In this document: positions 33,523 through 45,233 of the stretch, in pieces
How positions within the stretch are numbered: the stretch's first letter is position 1
Layout of the letters: each line of letters opens with the position of its first letter
Origin: Orbilia blumenaviensis
Taxonomy: Eukaryota; Ascomycota; Orbiliomycetes; Orbiliales; Orbiliaceae
Reading direction: 5' to 3'
Length of the DNA stretch: 64,000 nt
Assembly (NCBI GenBank): GCA_036872755.1
Contig: JAVHNS010000013.1
Coordinates: 248,001-312,000, forward strand
The notes under the pieces: model-generated
Databases searched by the model: none
What the model saw: the letters and a program-made list of their open reading frames with translations, nothing else
Told to the model about the DNA's origin: nothing
Program-made: the position numbers and the translations under genes

Positions 33523-36397
33523 AGACCTTGGTATTATTTCGCATGGAGCCGGCGACAGGAGGGTCTCTTTTTCGTTTCCTTGTCGCCATTCAATCTGCTC
33601 AAATTCAGCCGGAATCATAATTTATTCAGGCCCAAAAATTGTAACGAAATAGTCAGTGAGGATTACAATGAGAATCTACCAAGTTATAGAGCTACCGTCG
33701 TACCAGGCTGGTGTTGGAGCCGAATTTTCAATGTATTTTTATATTGTTATGTCATATAGTATTTGATTATATTGCTTTTACCACGAGTTCGTTTTAATGC
33801 TTTGGGAATAGCGGCGTCGGGGCTTTAATTTCAAGATTAATAATTACTCTGAACTTCGAACTTTAAAACAATCCCAAATCTAGGGTATCTGAATTTGTAA
33901 ATTATGTTCCATTGTCCGATCCCGTTAGTCTTCGCGAAATTTGCCGGTTTCATCCATCAAGCAAGTTGAAACGAGAGCAAGTGACTTTATTTGGTGTAAA
34001 TTCGTTAACCGGCTTCTCAAGAGTGGCCAGAGGCACTCAGGAGCCCGAATTGCCTCGAGGATCTAGGGTGTTTTATAATAACATTAAGAAGAAATATCTA
34101 GATAAATGTGGTCTCGTAAATCAGCCTCAACGGAGCAGAACATGATATATGTTAGCTATGTAGAACTGTTTGCAAGCACTTTGGCTATGACTCAATATCA
34201 GATCGGCGTAACTACTACCCCATGGGCTTCATCATGGATCTAGCCAGCTATAGATTCATATACAGATATTTATTAGTATACTCCCAAAGCTTTGATTGTT
34301 GGCGGAAAAGTTTGCTGACAAAGCCAAGCAGTTGCCGCGATTTAATCCAAATCAATAGTTAGTTTCGCCATGCAGAAGCTATCAAGGAAGAGCAAGGTGA
34401 GGTTGGGACATGTAGCTAGCCGGAGTTAGTTGGCCGACAAGCCATTCAATTTCAATGTTTTGCCCTGGGAGCTCTGTTCCGGGCCTTTCACGTACCTGTG
34501 TTTCCCTTCCCTTTTTCTGTTATGGCTCTCCAATCCTCGTATCTGAAACTTATAACTAAACAAAATCTAGAAAACAATATATATATCAATGCAATCCTAT
34601 CCTAGCATATGACTATGCACAAAATCGAGACTTATTTAAAGGAAAACGAAAATAGGGCACGGTATGATTGGAATGCTCCAAACCAGGGTGTAAATCTCCA
34701 CTGTAAGCTCAGCCAGTCACCTTAAGCTATGCATCTTCAAGATTTGTCAAGGAGACCCGCTCAAGCTAAGCTAAGCTTATTTCTTGTGGGACAAGAGGGG
34801 GGAATCATTGCGTGCAACGTTGACTTTTGAGGTGGGACGGCAGAACCGACGACAGGGATACATGTGCCGACAGCGCAGCAAAGCGAGAACGTTATGCGTT
34901 GGGCACAACTGCCAACGATGAACGGCAAACCCTAGTTGAATAGCTGCAAACTTGTGTCTATACCTTTTTTTTCTTCTTCTTTTCTTTTTCTTTCTCCTTA
35001 TAGTCGCCCTTATAAAAAAAAAAAAAAAATTTGTGTCAATTAGTAGGTGTAATCGATAAATGTTGGAATTCAATATCGCCTTCCGCAATGTTGGTGTTTA
35101 TGGGGCCCTAAGCCTCGGACGAGCCTTTCGCAATTTTGATATCACGATGTAAGCTGATATCATGATCAGTGCCCCAGGCTCGGGTTTTCAGGCTGCTTGA
35201 CTACAAGTACCGGGCGCTGGTATTGTAAATAAATCTTTTTTAAAAAAAATTTGGCTTTAGCATTCGTTACTTTCGAATCTTAACTTGGCCTATGCGCCTA
35301 TACCATGGATATAAGCTGTAAACTCAATCTTAAGCCCGTGCCTATCATAATAGTTCCAACGTCATTCGACAGATGGATGGTGCCAGGGACTTGGAACGAT
35401 ATCACTTTGAGTTTAAGGCTGAAAGGAAGTTCCTCGTTTTTCTACGAAATCTTATTCGCTCTCGTCCTAAAGTTTCTCCGAATGTGGGTCTTGATTAGGT
35501 AAACCTCTAGACCACGAAGCCCGTAAGCAGCCTTTTTCAGGTCTCTGGCAAGTCCCGATAACATTGCATTGGCAAACATATGAAGGCTTGGCGACGGATG
35601 TCGGGGAATAAAATTAACGACGAACTTTGGTCGATTGGGCACGAATATTGGAGATTGGTCGGCCTTATGTCCTTCCTGATTAATTTTTTAGTGACTCAGG
35701 CGGCTTGATGTTCCCCCTTGTGGAATTATCGTCCATTACTCAGCAAATATGCACATCGGTTTCGTAATCAACCCGTTTCGAACTTTCCAACAAGCAACAC
35801 CAATGAAGTTTGAGGATGGCGATTTTTTACTTTTTATGCTCACCCACACACAAAGACAGAGGCGGATGCCAGCGGATTTGAACCGAAGTTCGTTTAGAAG
35901 CAGATCAATCATATTGTGAAGGCGGCAGTTATTAGTTAAGCCCAGTCTAGAAAAATGGCGCCTGCACATTCGTCAGCAGCGATAACCCGATATTGGAAAT
36001 CTTGTTCTCATAGAAATCTCACGGGGCAAAGAACGAATTCAAACGGAAACGCCGGGTTGCTATTGTCTATAAAGATTAGCCTTTCGGTATCGTTTTTGGA
36101 ATTTTATCTTTATTTTCCATTCACTACCAATTAAGCCCCACTCCGTTGGTATAGCTTTTCCATAGCAGATTTCGATTATCGGCTGTCTCTATATAGCTCC
36201 CATAGTCCCTAGTCTATCAATATCATAAATATTTTATCTTGTCTATAAAAATCTAAATAGTGACGCGTGGGAGTCGAAAGCATCACTTTTGAGAATCGAA
36301 TCACAATCACTTACTTGAGTGGGAGGATATATAACCAAATTCCCAAGTTATTACCAGCTGTCGAAAGATAGCCCGGCCCGAAGGGTGTCCTCACAAA
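33523..36397. other. Intergenic region, AT-rich, with pyrimidine/poly(A) tracts
   Basis: About 2.9 kb with no credible gene. A pyrimidine tract (34963-35000) followed by an A15 run lies near 35013-35027. An A/T-rich block near 35230-35250 (TTTTTTAAAAAAAA) is similar. Short frames there encode low-complexity Lys/Arg or Phe runs and are artefacts. Confidence 0.45.
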
Positions 36398-38347
36398 ATG
36401 TCCGCCCCCATTTCGAGACAAATATCGATCAATCCGGTACCCGAAGGCAACATCCCAGATTCATCGCGGCTACAAGTTCCGAGAGACGAAAAGGATGCAT
36501 CTTCTGAGAAAGATGTATCCGGGACTGCAACTCCGTATAGCGGTAGCGAGTCGGGTAGGGACCCTGAAAAGCTCGCTGAAATATCAGATGACCCCGACCA
36601 AGTGCGCTCGATTCACGGTGTGAAATGGTTCATTGTTATTGCTGCTATCTTTTCGACGGCTTTCCTTTGTAAGTCACCTCCACTGGCATGCCATGGATAT
36701 ATCGAACGTGAACAATCTCGCTAGCGCTAGAGGGAGACCCCTTTGCTAACAGCTGCTCCCCGTTTGAAGATGGCCTTGACAATACCGTCGTTGCAGATAT
36801 ACAGCCACAAGTCATTGACACATATGGGGATCTTACGAAGTTATCATGGCTCGGATCCGGATTCCCACTCGGATCTATCGCAACTTTACTTGTACTTTCG
36901 AAAATATACGGCATTTTCAATACAAAATGGCTTTATATTGCAAGCATTGTCCTATTCCTAGGGGGTAGTGCACTTTGTGGTGGCGCTCCGACGATCGAGT
37001 CTCTCATTGTAGTAAGTCTTCGACTCACTTGTTCATGTGGCAGTACTTGTGCAAGCTATTTGGTGGTACACATGTAATAGTTCTAACACAAGGTTATAAT
37101 TACAGGGCCGTGTGATTGCTGGTGCCGGTGGCCAAGGCATGTACCTGGGATTATTGAATTTCCTCGCCGCCCTGACTACCATTCGCGAGCGACCAGTTTA
37201 CAACGGGCTTGTCGGCCTAGTGTGGGGACTTGGCACAGTTCTTGGACCTGTGGTTGGTGGGGGTTTCGCTAGCTCTAGTGCAACCTGGCGATGGGCTTTC
37301 TACATAAATCTCGTCTTGATAGGGGCTTTCACTCCAGTCTATATTTGGATTTTGCCTTCTGTGCAGCCAGATGAAACAACACCAGCTAAGGAGAAGTTGA
37401 AGCAGCTTGACTATCTTGGCGCTCTTCTCAGCGCTGGGATGTGGAGTACTTTCGTAATGGCCTTTACATTTGGCGGCGCCCAGTGGGCATGGGATGACGG
37501 ACGTACAATAACCATGTTCGTCGTTTTTGGTGTCCTTCTCATCGCCTTTATTCTTCAACAATACTTCACTATTCTTACTACGCCCGAGAATCGTGTATTC
37601 CCGGGCCACCTCCTTCGCCGCCGTTCTTTCGTCCTACTTTACATCCTCACCTCCACACCAGCCGCTGGTGTTTTCGTACCAGCTTATTTCATCCCTCTTT
37701 ACTTTCAATTCTCGAAGGGTGACAGCGCGATTGATGCAGCCGTACGACTTTTACCGTTTGTTATCCTACTCGTCACATTTGTTATGCTAAACGGCTTTCT
37801 TATGCCTATATTTGGGTACTATATGCCATGGTATGTCTGGGCAGGTGTCTTCCTTCTCATTGGTGGCAGTCTTATGCACACGATCACACCAAACACATCT
37901 ACTGCGGCTGTCTACGGCTATTCGATTCTTATTGCAGTAGGTGCAGGTGCAGCCTCACAGGTAGCATACTCTGTTGCTCCCGCGAAAGTTGAGCCTCATG
38001 ATGTCCCTTCCGCGATTGGTTTTATGAACCATGCTCAGATCGGAACAATTGTTATCTCTCTGACAATTTCGGGAACAATTTTCCAGAACGTTGCCTTCAC
38101 CTATCTGAAGGATGCTTTGAAGCAGTATAACTTTCCTGAGGAGGCTATCCGTGGAGCTATTGCGGGTACAAGGAGTCAGTTATTCGGTGAATTGACGGAA
38201 GAAGCGAGGGCAAGTGCTATAGATGCTATTGTGCGTGCTATGGGCCAAGTTTACATCCTCGTCATTACGGCCGGGGCTGTGACTCTTGTAACTTCAGTGT
38301 TTCTGAAGAGAGAAAAGTTGTTTATGACGGCGGCGGCGGCGGCATAA
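36398..38347 (+). CDS. MFS drug/toxic-compound exporter, DHA2-type (14 helices)
   Basis: Proton-coupled efflux transporter of the DHA2 branch of the major facilitator superfamily, at the plasma membrane. Exons 36398-36668, 36770-37011 and 37106-38347 (introns 101 and 94 nt) give 584 residues. A hydrophilic N-terminal tail of about 75 residues precedes helix 1 (KWFIVIAAIFSTAFL). Helix-1 signature LDNTVVADIQP restored across intron 1; GSGFPLGSIATLLVLSKIYG; GRVIAGAGGQGMYLG across intron 2; and the antiporter motif C GLGTVLGPVVGGGFA. A long C-terminal series of helices agrees with 14 segments. Substrate unknown. There is no adjacent biosynthetic core gene, so a role in toxin self-protection is not indicated here. 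Confidence 0.93.
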
Positions 38348-39299
38348 TTAGTGTCACCAGATGGTGGCCTAAATTTGACTGGTAGGATTAAAAAACTAGC
38401 GAAGTTTCAACGACGCGAGGACGGGATCCTATATTTCCTTTGTTTGATGTTACTCATAAAAGGGTTGAGTTCAGCCTCTAATGTAATAGATATGCTTATA
38501 CGATTTCGCAAATTATTTTTTTGAACGCGGATATCCGTATTAATATTATAGTTGGTATTCAAGTATCTCTGCGATAGATGGTGTAGTACTTTCGTCAAGA
38601 AAGTACACACCCAAATTACTGAGGTAGCTACACGAAGTTTCTTCAATGATCTATTATCCCGAATGTGGTTCCCCTGAATGGCGGTGGTCTAACATCTTAT
38701 GTCCGTCTAGCAAGTAGAATGCACATCTTTGTATTCGGTAGTAAGAACAGGGGAAGGAGAATAATATGTTAGCGGCCGGCGCATGAACTTCCAGTAAAAA
38801 TCATGCGAGATGGACCTTAATACAGACATATCCCAACCTCGATACTAACTCTAGTATCCAATACCTCATCATTAATTACTACTACAATGCGACGTTCTGA
38901 AATCCCAAAACAAGGATAGATTATAAACGAAGCTGGAAATATAATTACAAGACAAATCAACTTGAGAACTTTCAAACTACTAGTGTAAGGCCAGTGTTAT
39001 AGATATATAGACTTATGGCAATGGCCTTTCCAGTTACATGTGTCACAACGACAATAAATGAGGGGCCATCGAAACAAGGAAATAAATATTAATTTATGAT
39101 AATGTGAGCCTAAGGACAATAACCCAAGAAAAAAAAGAGAAAATTCATTGCTGAGTTCGATAGACCACCGTGACAATTCGAGCTTGGCCTGTTTGCTGTA
39201 CTGGCCAAGTTATACGATACTCGATTTTTCGATCCGCTTTACCAGATAGAAAAAGAGAAGGAGGAGGAGATTTATTGTCTGCGTGACAGACCTCAGTCG
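38348..39299. other. Intergenic spacer between convergent genes
   Basis: About 950 nt of AT-rich sequence between the MFS gene and the motif-family gene at 39300. No credible gene. Confidence 0.45.
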
Positions 39300-39758
39300 T
39301 TAGGTACTGTAATATTCCAAAGAAATATTTAAGAACCCGTCTTATCATCAAGCAACGGGGATGCGAGGGAGTAGGGGGAAGAGGCTTATGACATACAGCA
39401 AGGCTAGTTCAAGATCACCATGGATTCTTGCTTTCAAGGTAACTTCGACATCTAAGTTGAGATCGAGTCTCAATCTCAATGTATCCTTCTTCGAGCCACC
39501 TTCACCGCCGGTCAAACCTTTCGCAACACCACTAACTGCGCCTGTAGCGCCACTTAGTGTGTCCGAAACCTGCCCAGTGACTTGGCCAACTTGATTTCCG
39601 AGTTCTCCCACGGGCTGCAGTGCCTGGCTCTGGTTTTGCCGGCCTCTATTTCGGCGCGGGCCTCGTCGTCTTGATCGGGATCGTTGGCGAACTTCTTCTT
39701 CGCTATAATCCTCATCTTCAGAGGGAGCGGTTGCTGTTGTGTTCTTTTCTGGATCCAT
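39300..39758 (-). CDS. Small basic/Gly-rich protein with C-terminal alternating beta motif (paralogue A)
   Basis: Proposed exons 39397-39758 and 39300-39306 (90-nt intron, GTATGT to TTACAG) give 122 residues; reading through instead gives 136. Acidic N-terminus, then a basic RSRSRRRGPRRNRGRQ stretch, a Val/Gly repeat-like region (VGQVTGQVSDTLSGATGAV), and the C-terminal segment LRLRLDLNLDVEV-TLKARIHGDLELALL. In this segment, polar and apolar residues alternate for over 15 positions before an H-G-D turn. The splice model is favoured because the paralogue at 44379 has a donor-like site at the same codon phase and also ends L-[S/T]-stop after a 7-nt coding exon. Proteins of this kind occur in other ascomycetes as I recall; no function is known to me. 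No signal peptide. Confidence 0.72.
39397..39485 (-). other. C-terminal beta motif, copy A
   Basis: Codes for residues 92-121 of paralogue A. Apolar residues fall at every second position, then H-G-D. Shares 22 of 30 residues or more with copy B. Confidence 0.75.
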
Positions 39759-40619
39759 TGTAACCCTTTCGATGTTGGCCTGGGACGTATTATGATATTA
39801 TTTGGACTATCGTCTTTAAGCCCGAGAGTTTCGTGCTGATGTTCTTTTCTTTAGCGACCAAGAGGAAGGAGAAATTACAGAATCTTAGGATAATCTTAGA
39901 GTTGGCCCCTTAAAAGTAATCTGATATATAAGTCACTCGTAGTAAACCTGTAAGTCTTTCTGCGCATTAAAAATCTATTCCCAGCATGACGATCATAAAT
40001 GCACGACGAGACGTCATAGACGCCCACTCTATGAAAGACGTCACAGTGGGCACACTGCGTCACACCTGGATCAAGCATGATAAAAGTTTCAAAGGCGAAT
40101 GAAATTTGTTCATGAGCACAGTCGATCAAATTAGGGACTTTCCAGGTACATGGGGACTATGAAGCTCTGTAACTTGAGACGGCACGGATTCCAAGGGGTC
40201 ATGCAAGATGGCTTTCCTGGGTGTGGCACCTGGAAACTTGCACATGCTATCGGGGCTAATTTAAGTTGAGGCGTACGTCAGAATTTTGGGATCTGCTGTG
40301 GGATATAGCCCTTTTTTCCTAGCCTATATTTGCGAGGGTGTATGCGTGGTAGGTGCAGCTGGATCGAACTTAATCCCTTGTTCAGTGGTGGGGTCGCGTA
40401 TTCTTGCCCTTTGCTCTGACCTATAACAAGCCACACCAGAGAACCTTGGCGTGGGAATGATATCACCACTTGGATCTTATTTCGTTGCTCCAAGATCAGA
40501 CCTGAGCTTTTATATTTTCTAGAAGGCTAAGATTGCCTCGTTTTTCTTCTCCTTCAACTAAGAATACCTGATTTTTGTTGTTGTGGCGCCCGCGCAAGCC
40601 AAACAAATATCTTGCGAAC
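39759..40619. other. Divergent intergenic region
   Basis: Promoters of the paralogue-A gene and of the 40620 gene. A pyrimidine-rich tract (about 40538-40560) lies shortly before the latter's ATG. No gene seen. Confidence 0.4.
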
Positions 40620-41253
40620 ATGGACACTATAGGCCTCCTCATTATATCCGCGATCCCAACCGTGATCGGCGTCACACAGGCTTTAAGATTTAAAGAGAAA
40701 GCCGATGAAGAAGCAAAGAAAGGACCGAAGTGGTTCAATTTAGTTTGTGTTACAGCGAATGAAGATGAACCATTTTACGGCGCAAAAATAGTTCTAGTTG
40801 AAAAGAAGGTTGGTTGTTGTGTTACCAAACTTATAGCTTATGCGATGTTCAGGCCTGGTGGTATATGTGCGGGAAATCACTAACTTGTAACATCAGTTAC
40901 TGATTGATGCTAGAAAGAAAACCGACGCCTTTCCGTTCAAAGGCTTATTTCACGATTATATAGGGACAGAAATCCCAGGCCTAGTATCTCATATCGGGAC
41001 AGACCCACCGGCGCTTAATTGGATATTTTTGGAGGGCGAGGAAGTCAAATATGGGACTGGGTCAGAGTCAAAAGAAGATGGGAAGATAGTGGGCCCTTGG
41101 AGCTATAAAGGTGGACTACATCTTCAAGATAAAGCTTTGTTTTATGCAGGTCGCGAAGTTGATCAAGGTAGATGGGAGCTGAAATATGGACAAAATCACA
41201 ATGGAACGAAGGTTCTACTTGCTATGGCTACTATTGAGCCTGAAGAGGCGTGA
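40620..41253 (+). CDS. Uncharacterised 181-residue protein with hydrophobic N-terminus
   Basis: Exons 40620-40808 and 40897-41253 (88-nt intron, GTTGGT donor, CATCAG acceptor, phase 0). Starts MDTIGLLIISAIPTVIGVTQA, a hydrophobic helix without a cleavage-type end, followed by a charged helix (RFKEKADEEAKKGPKW). The globular part contains FNLVCVTANEDEPFYGAKIVLVEKK|LLIDARK, FPFKGLFHDYIGTEIPG and ALNWIFLEGEEVKYG, and ends WELKYGQNHNGTKVLLAMATIEPEEA. It looks like a compact beta-rich domain on a membrane-proximal helix. I recognise no named family. Neighbours are other orphan genes with low-complexity or hydrophobic tails. Confidence 0.7.
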
Positions 41254-41767
41254 ATATAATTGAGGCAAGATTAATTTTCTAGATAGATATAGAAATCCTA
41301 TTTTTGTTTGTTTCTGTATTCGTATGTTTGGTTATGTATATCCATAGTGGTATATTGATAAGCCTGATCTACCCGGAACAGTCATATGTATACAATATCA
41401 TAACATGATGATAGTCGAAGGAGGGGGAATAGATCCAACTATCTGACTACGAGAATGTGTGGTACTTCCATAAGCCACGCGTCGGGAGAGATGTGTAGAT
41501 GATAAATAATATTAAAAGGACACGAAAATTTTAAAATATTTGATTAATTTTACATGTCAACGCGACCCAAATAGAAGCCTGAAAAAACAATACTTGCATC
41601 CGCATATGGGCATGAATATACCCGCGATACAACATCCCATTGAGCGCGGAAGGCTTGCATATACCAAATATACCAAGAAAGGGTCATAAGTCGTCATCGC
41701 ATTAATAAAGATCCAATTTTTTAAAACACACTGATTGGCCAGGGCGGATTAAACGTTCATTTTTCAT
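41254..41767. other. Intergenic spacer between convergent genes
   Basis: AT-rich 3' flanks of the 40620 gene and the DUF6987-like gene. Nothing else seen. Confidence 0.45.
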
Positions 41768-43042
41768 TTATTTCTTCTTCCCACTGACAGAGTAACCCAT
41801 AGCATTAAGTAACTTGTCGATACGAAGACCCTGGAGCACTTGGGTAAGGGCGCCTCCAAGACCGAGTGCATTCAGAATGTTTGCCAGAAGGTTCAAGACA
41901 CCGGCAACAAGTAGACCAACGGCTCCAAGAATTTGGAGGAGTGGCTCCGACAACATACTGAATAGAGGGCCGAGTTCACTCTTGGCTTTTGGCATTCCCT
42001 CAATTGCCTTGCGACCCTTATCGATGGTAGCTTGAACACGGGTGCTCAGCTCTTGGCATCCATCAATGACCATCTTCTCATCAGCGGAGGCTTGGGCATC
42101 CTCAACATGACGCTTAGCAAGACGTTCAAACTTGTTGTCGGGGTCAAGGGCTTTAATTTGGTCCAGGGTCGATTGCATGACTGAATGGGCGTTTTCAATG
42201 AGGGGCTTCATCTTGCTGACAAAGGCATCCTCATCCAACTCATTGTTCTCCTTCTTCTTTTCGGCTTCGTCGATTGTTTGGTCGATCATGTCCAGGAGTG
42301 GCTTGACTTTATCAAGTCCTTTATCGACGATCTGAGCCATGCGTCTCATGACTTTCGTTCTCTCTTCTTCATCGGCAGCCTGCTGTTTCTCCTCATCGGT
42401 GAGTTCTTTTGGCAGTTCTTCACCCGATTCTTCCTTTGTATCCTTTTTTTCTTCAGGGTTCTCAAGACCCTCTTTGCCGCCAAATTCCGAGGGCTCTTTT
42501 GAAGAAAGGGCTTGAGGATCGAGCACATTAAGTTGCTCGGCCTCGGATGGCTGTTGGTTTTGATGGATGGCGGCGCTCATACTGTCTGAAGGAGATAACG
42601 ATCCGGAACTGGATTCGTATAAAGATCTAGATTGCCGAGGGGTAGATATGTTTGTGGTAATAATTTGTGGTATGTCTTCAATTGGCGGTGATGATGGCGC
42701 CGAAACAAAGAAGCTGGCTAGTGAGGTTTCGTCTGAGTGATCTTGATTAGAAGGTGCGATTGATATTCTAAAGCTAGTTGGGAGAAATTGTGATACTATT
42801 GATCTAATTCTCGTGAACATCGTGCCGTAGTGCCACATTCTTATAGACAGTGGCTGGAGAACGCCTTTGGGTGCGCCTGCTATAAGAGCTCTCATGTATG
42901 ATGGACATATTTTAATGGGACATGGGCACTTTGCAAGGAAAAATCTGATCATGAATTTCTCGATCAGATTCATCATCATGACATGATCTGCAGAATAAAA
43001 TTTCTGAGGTGGCGTAGAATCTTCGGTGGCTTGCGAATCCAT
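41768..43042 (-). CDS. DUF6987-like protein with glycine-rich hydrophobic C-terminus
   Basis: Single-exon frame; 424 residues from the first ATG at 43042. The N-terminal ~130 residues are weakly protein-like, so the true start may be internal (for example the ATG encoding MFTRIRSIV). Then comes a low-complexity acidic/Lys-rich stretch (about 185-235, predicted coiled coil), and a conserved helical domain: MRRMAQIVDKGLDKVKPLLD, KMKPLIENAHSVMQSTL, LDPDNKFERLAKRHVEDA, IEGMPKAKSELGPLFSML. The last 70 residues are hydrophobic and Gly-rich (LLQILGAVGLLVAGVLNLL, ANILNALGLGGALTQVL). I recognise this as the fungal domain named DUF6987, often found in long repetitive stress-type proteins; function unknown. 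The tail could insert in or coat membranes (inference). Confidence 0.8.
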   Translation of the reverse strand: MDSQATEDSTPPQKFYSADHVMMMNLIEKFMIRFFLAKCPCPIKICPSYMRALIAGAPKGVLQPLSIRMWHYGTMFTRIRSIVSQFLPTSFRISIAPSNQDHSDETSLASFFVSAPSSPPIEDIPQIITTNISTPRQSRSLYESSSGSLSPSDSMSAAIHQNQQPSEAEQLNVLDPQALSSKEPSEFGGKEGLENPEEKKDTKEESGEELPKELTDEEKQQAADEEERTKVMRRMAQIVDKGLDKVKPLLDMIDQTIDEAEKKKENNELDEDAFVSKMKPLIENAHSVMQSTLDQIKALDPDNKFERLAKRHVEDAQASADEKMVIDGCQELSTRVQATIDKGRKAIEGMPKAKSELGPLFSMLSEPLLQILGAVGLLVAGVLNLLANILNALGLGGALTQVLQGLRIDKLLNAMGYSVSGKKK

Positions 43043-44378
43043 GGAAACTATGATCAAAGGCGGCACGGGGGTGACACTAAAAGCGAAACAAAAAACGAAC
43101 ACTTGCTAACAAAATTCCACCCAAAATTTATATTCTTGTTTCTGTTTTTTTGTCACCCCCGTGGGCGGGAAGCCATCGTTAGCGCCACTTTCCTTTGATA
43201 GACATTGCCCTCATTTGTGACGTGAGATGTACGTATACGTTATCCGTCAAATATCCAAGCTAACGTAGCGCATAGCTAACAACATGTACATATGTGGCCG
43301 TTGTAGGCTTTCTTAGCTTAGTTTCTGTTGAATGTTGGTTCTGTAGGGAAATCCCAAGGATGCAGAGCTGCATCATATGCGTATGCATAAGGAAGTTAGT
43401 ATCGATCATGATCGTTTACAGCGATCGGGTATTCCTTTTTGATGAACCAGGTTTGCAATTGCATTTTTCAAATTTTCTCAGAAAGACGAATTCTAACGAG
43501 GCCGCGAGCTAGGTTGTGAGGTCTGGGTACGGTACGAGACAAGGATCTCGCTAAACTCAAGGTGTTGGGATGCACGGCCTTTCCATGTCGATGCCGCCAC
43601 AGTCGCACAAAATATTAGTATTACAATTGCACAAATCCAGATACTTGGCCATGAAAATAACCTGACGATCCGTACCCGGTGTACATGTACGCCGGCATTT
43701 AGCGTAACTACCTAGATGCATTCAGATGCACCGGAAGCCAACCGGTAATCCCACTCGCTATTGCATTTTTTGTCAGGGGAAAGTTTAAACGATCGCGGGA
43801 CATGCTAGGCGGGCTCAGACCGCCAAGTTTTAAACGTCTGATAGAAAAAGGAAATTAGGACTGGGGTACTTCCAACAACTGTGGGGCCGTGCGTCATATC
43901 CGCATATCCAAATCAAACGTTGCAGACGATATTCGAAACGGCCTGTGCAGGCCTGCTGGTGTGGAACGTCATAGCAGTGGAGACGGTCGAAATTTTGGGA
44001 TCGTGAACATATGGAATTATGGGCATGTATCCTGACCGCACTATGCCCGTGCCCACCAGGGGACGGTTTGGGAGGACCTGGTCAATTGCAAGATGGCAGC
44101 GCCACTTGTGGTGAAGGAACAGGAACCTTGGGGCAAGTGATGTCACAGAAACACAGGTATGATGCCTATTAAAATTTGACAAAACTTGCCCCAAAATTGT
44201 ATAGGGTTTCCTTGAAGCCTTTAACGTCAATTCCAATTCCAGTTGTACGATACTCCCGATGTAAGATTCTCAATATCTCAAAACTTTGAGAGTTTCAATC
44301 ATTTTCACCATTTTATTTCCGTCTCTTTAGTCCCTATTACGGAAACATCTATCCAAAAACTTAACTTCGCTTTTCAGA
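43043..44378. other. Divergent intergenic region
   Basis: About 1.3 kb holding the promoters of the DUF6987-like gene and of paralogue B. No credible gene; short frames lack family similarity. Confidence 0.4.
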
Positions 44379-45233
44379 ATGACTGATACCCAAAAAACAG
44401 AAGAATGGGAAGGACCGCCCTTAGACCAAGGAGGAGAGGAAGAGCATCCTGATAACACACAACCAGAATCGACACCCTCAACTGGCGGAGAGGGGACTGC
44501 CGATGCTGTGACGAAAAATGATTCTCACGATGACGACGAAACATCGACATCCCGGACCCCGAAAGTCGACCCGGAAGCGAACAAAGAAAATATCGGGGGA
44601 GGTAATGACCAGGCGGGAAAGAAACTAGGTGGTGAAAATTCTACCCAAGCCACCAAGGATCAATCTGAAAATAGTACCGTCCGCCGTGGTCGAAGTAGAT
44701 CGAGACCAACTCGACGCTTAAGTGCCAAACCGTCCAAAATGGGTAACGAGCAAGGAGATGATGGGAACGCCAGCACGACTGCGGTGTCGAGCCCTGAAAA
44801 GCAGTCTCTTCCGGCTGTATACGAGGATAAGGACGCCGCCAATAAGGGTCAACTTGTAAAGCGTAACCGTCGCCGAAATAAAAAGTCTGGGTATGAATCT
44901 TCAGCAACAGACGAAATGCCCTTAAGGGAGCGGCAGTATCCTCCTCAACAACAGATGCAGATGCAACAACAACCAGCACCAGGAAAGAAGAGCGATGCAA
45001 TAAAGCTTCGACTAGACTTGAACCTGGAAGTCGAAGTGGAACTTAAAGCCAGGATCCATGGTGATCTGACATTATCTCTTTTGTGAGTCGGCCTGATCCT
45101 CCCAGTTTCTATATCGACTACCGTAGACAGCATCACTTTCTTCATCCAAAAAGCTATCTTAACCTAGCAAAATGGAAGAAAAAGAACGCTGCTAACTCGA
45201 CTGATCTGTCATCTCGGGATCCTTAGGTCATAA
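44379..45233 (+). CDS. Disordered acidic/basic protein with C-terminal alternating beta motif (paralogue B)
   Basis: Proposed exons 44379-45082 and 45227-45233 (144-nt intron, GTGAGT donor, CTGCTAAC branch site, CCTTAG acceptor) give 236 residues; reading through gives 235. The first 200 residues are low-complexity: acidic and Thr/Ser-rich, then basic (RRGRSRSRPTRR, KRNRRRNKK), then Gln-rich (QQQMQMQQQ). The C-terminus, residues 206-235, is DAIKLRLDLNLEVEV-ELKARIHGDLTLSLL, nearly identical to paralogue A. No signal peptide. The disordered arm plus a strictly alternating C-terminal strand pair resembles the layout of functional amyloid or oligomerisation tags, but that is inference. Confidence 0.72.
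44994..45082 (+). other. C-terminal beta motif, copy B
   Basis: Codes for residues 206-235 of paralogue B; the strictest alternation of the three copies (K-L-R-L-D-L-N-L-E-V-E-V-E-L). Confidence 0.75.

Noticed and set aside
34963..35040. Lys/Arg-rich frame over the pyrimidine and poly(A) tracts
   Set aside because: Low-complexity artefact.
42185..42502. Phe/Leu-rich + strand frame opposite the DUF6987-like gene
   Set aside because: Mirror of the Lys/Glu-rich low-complexity segment.
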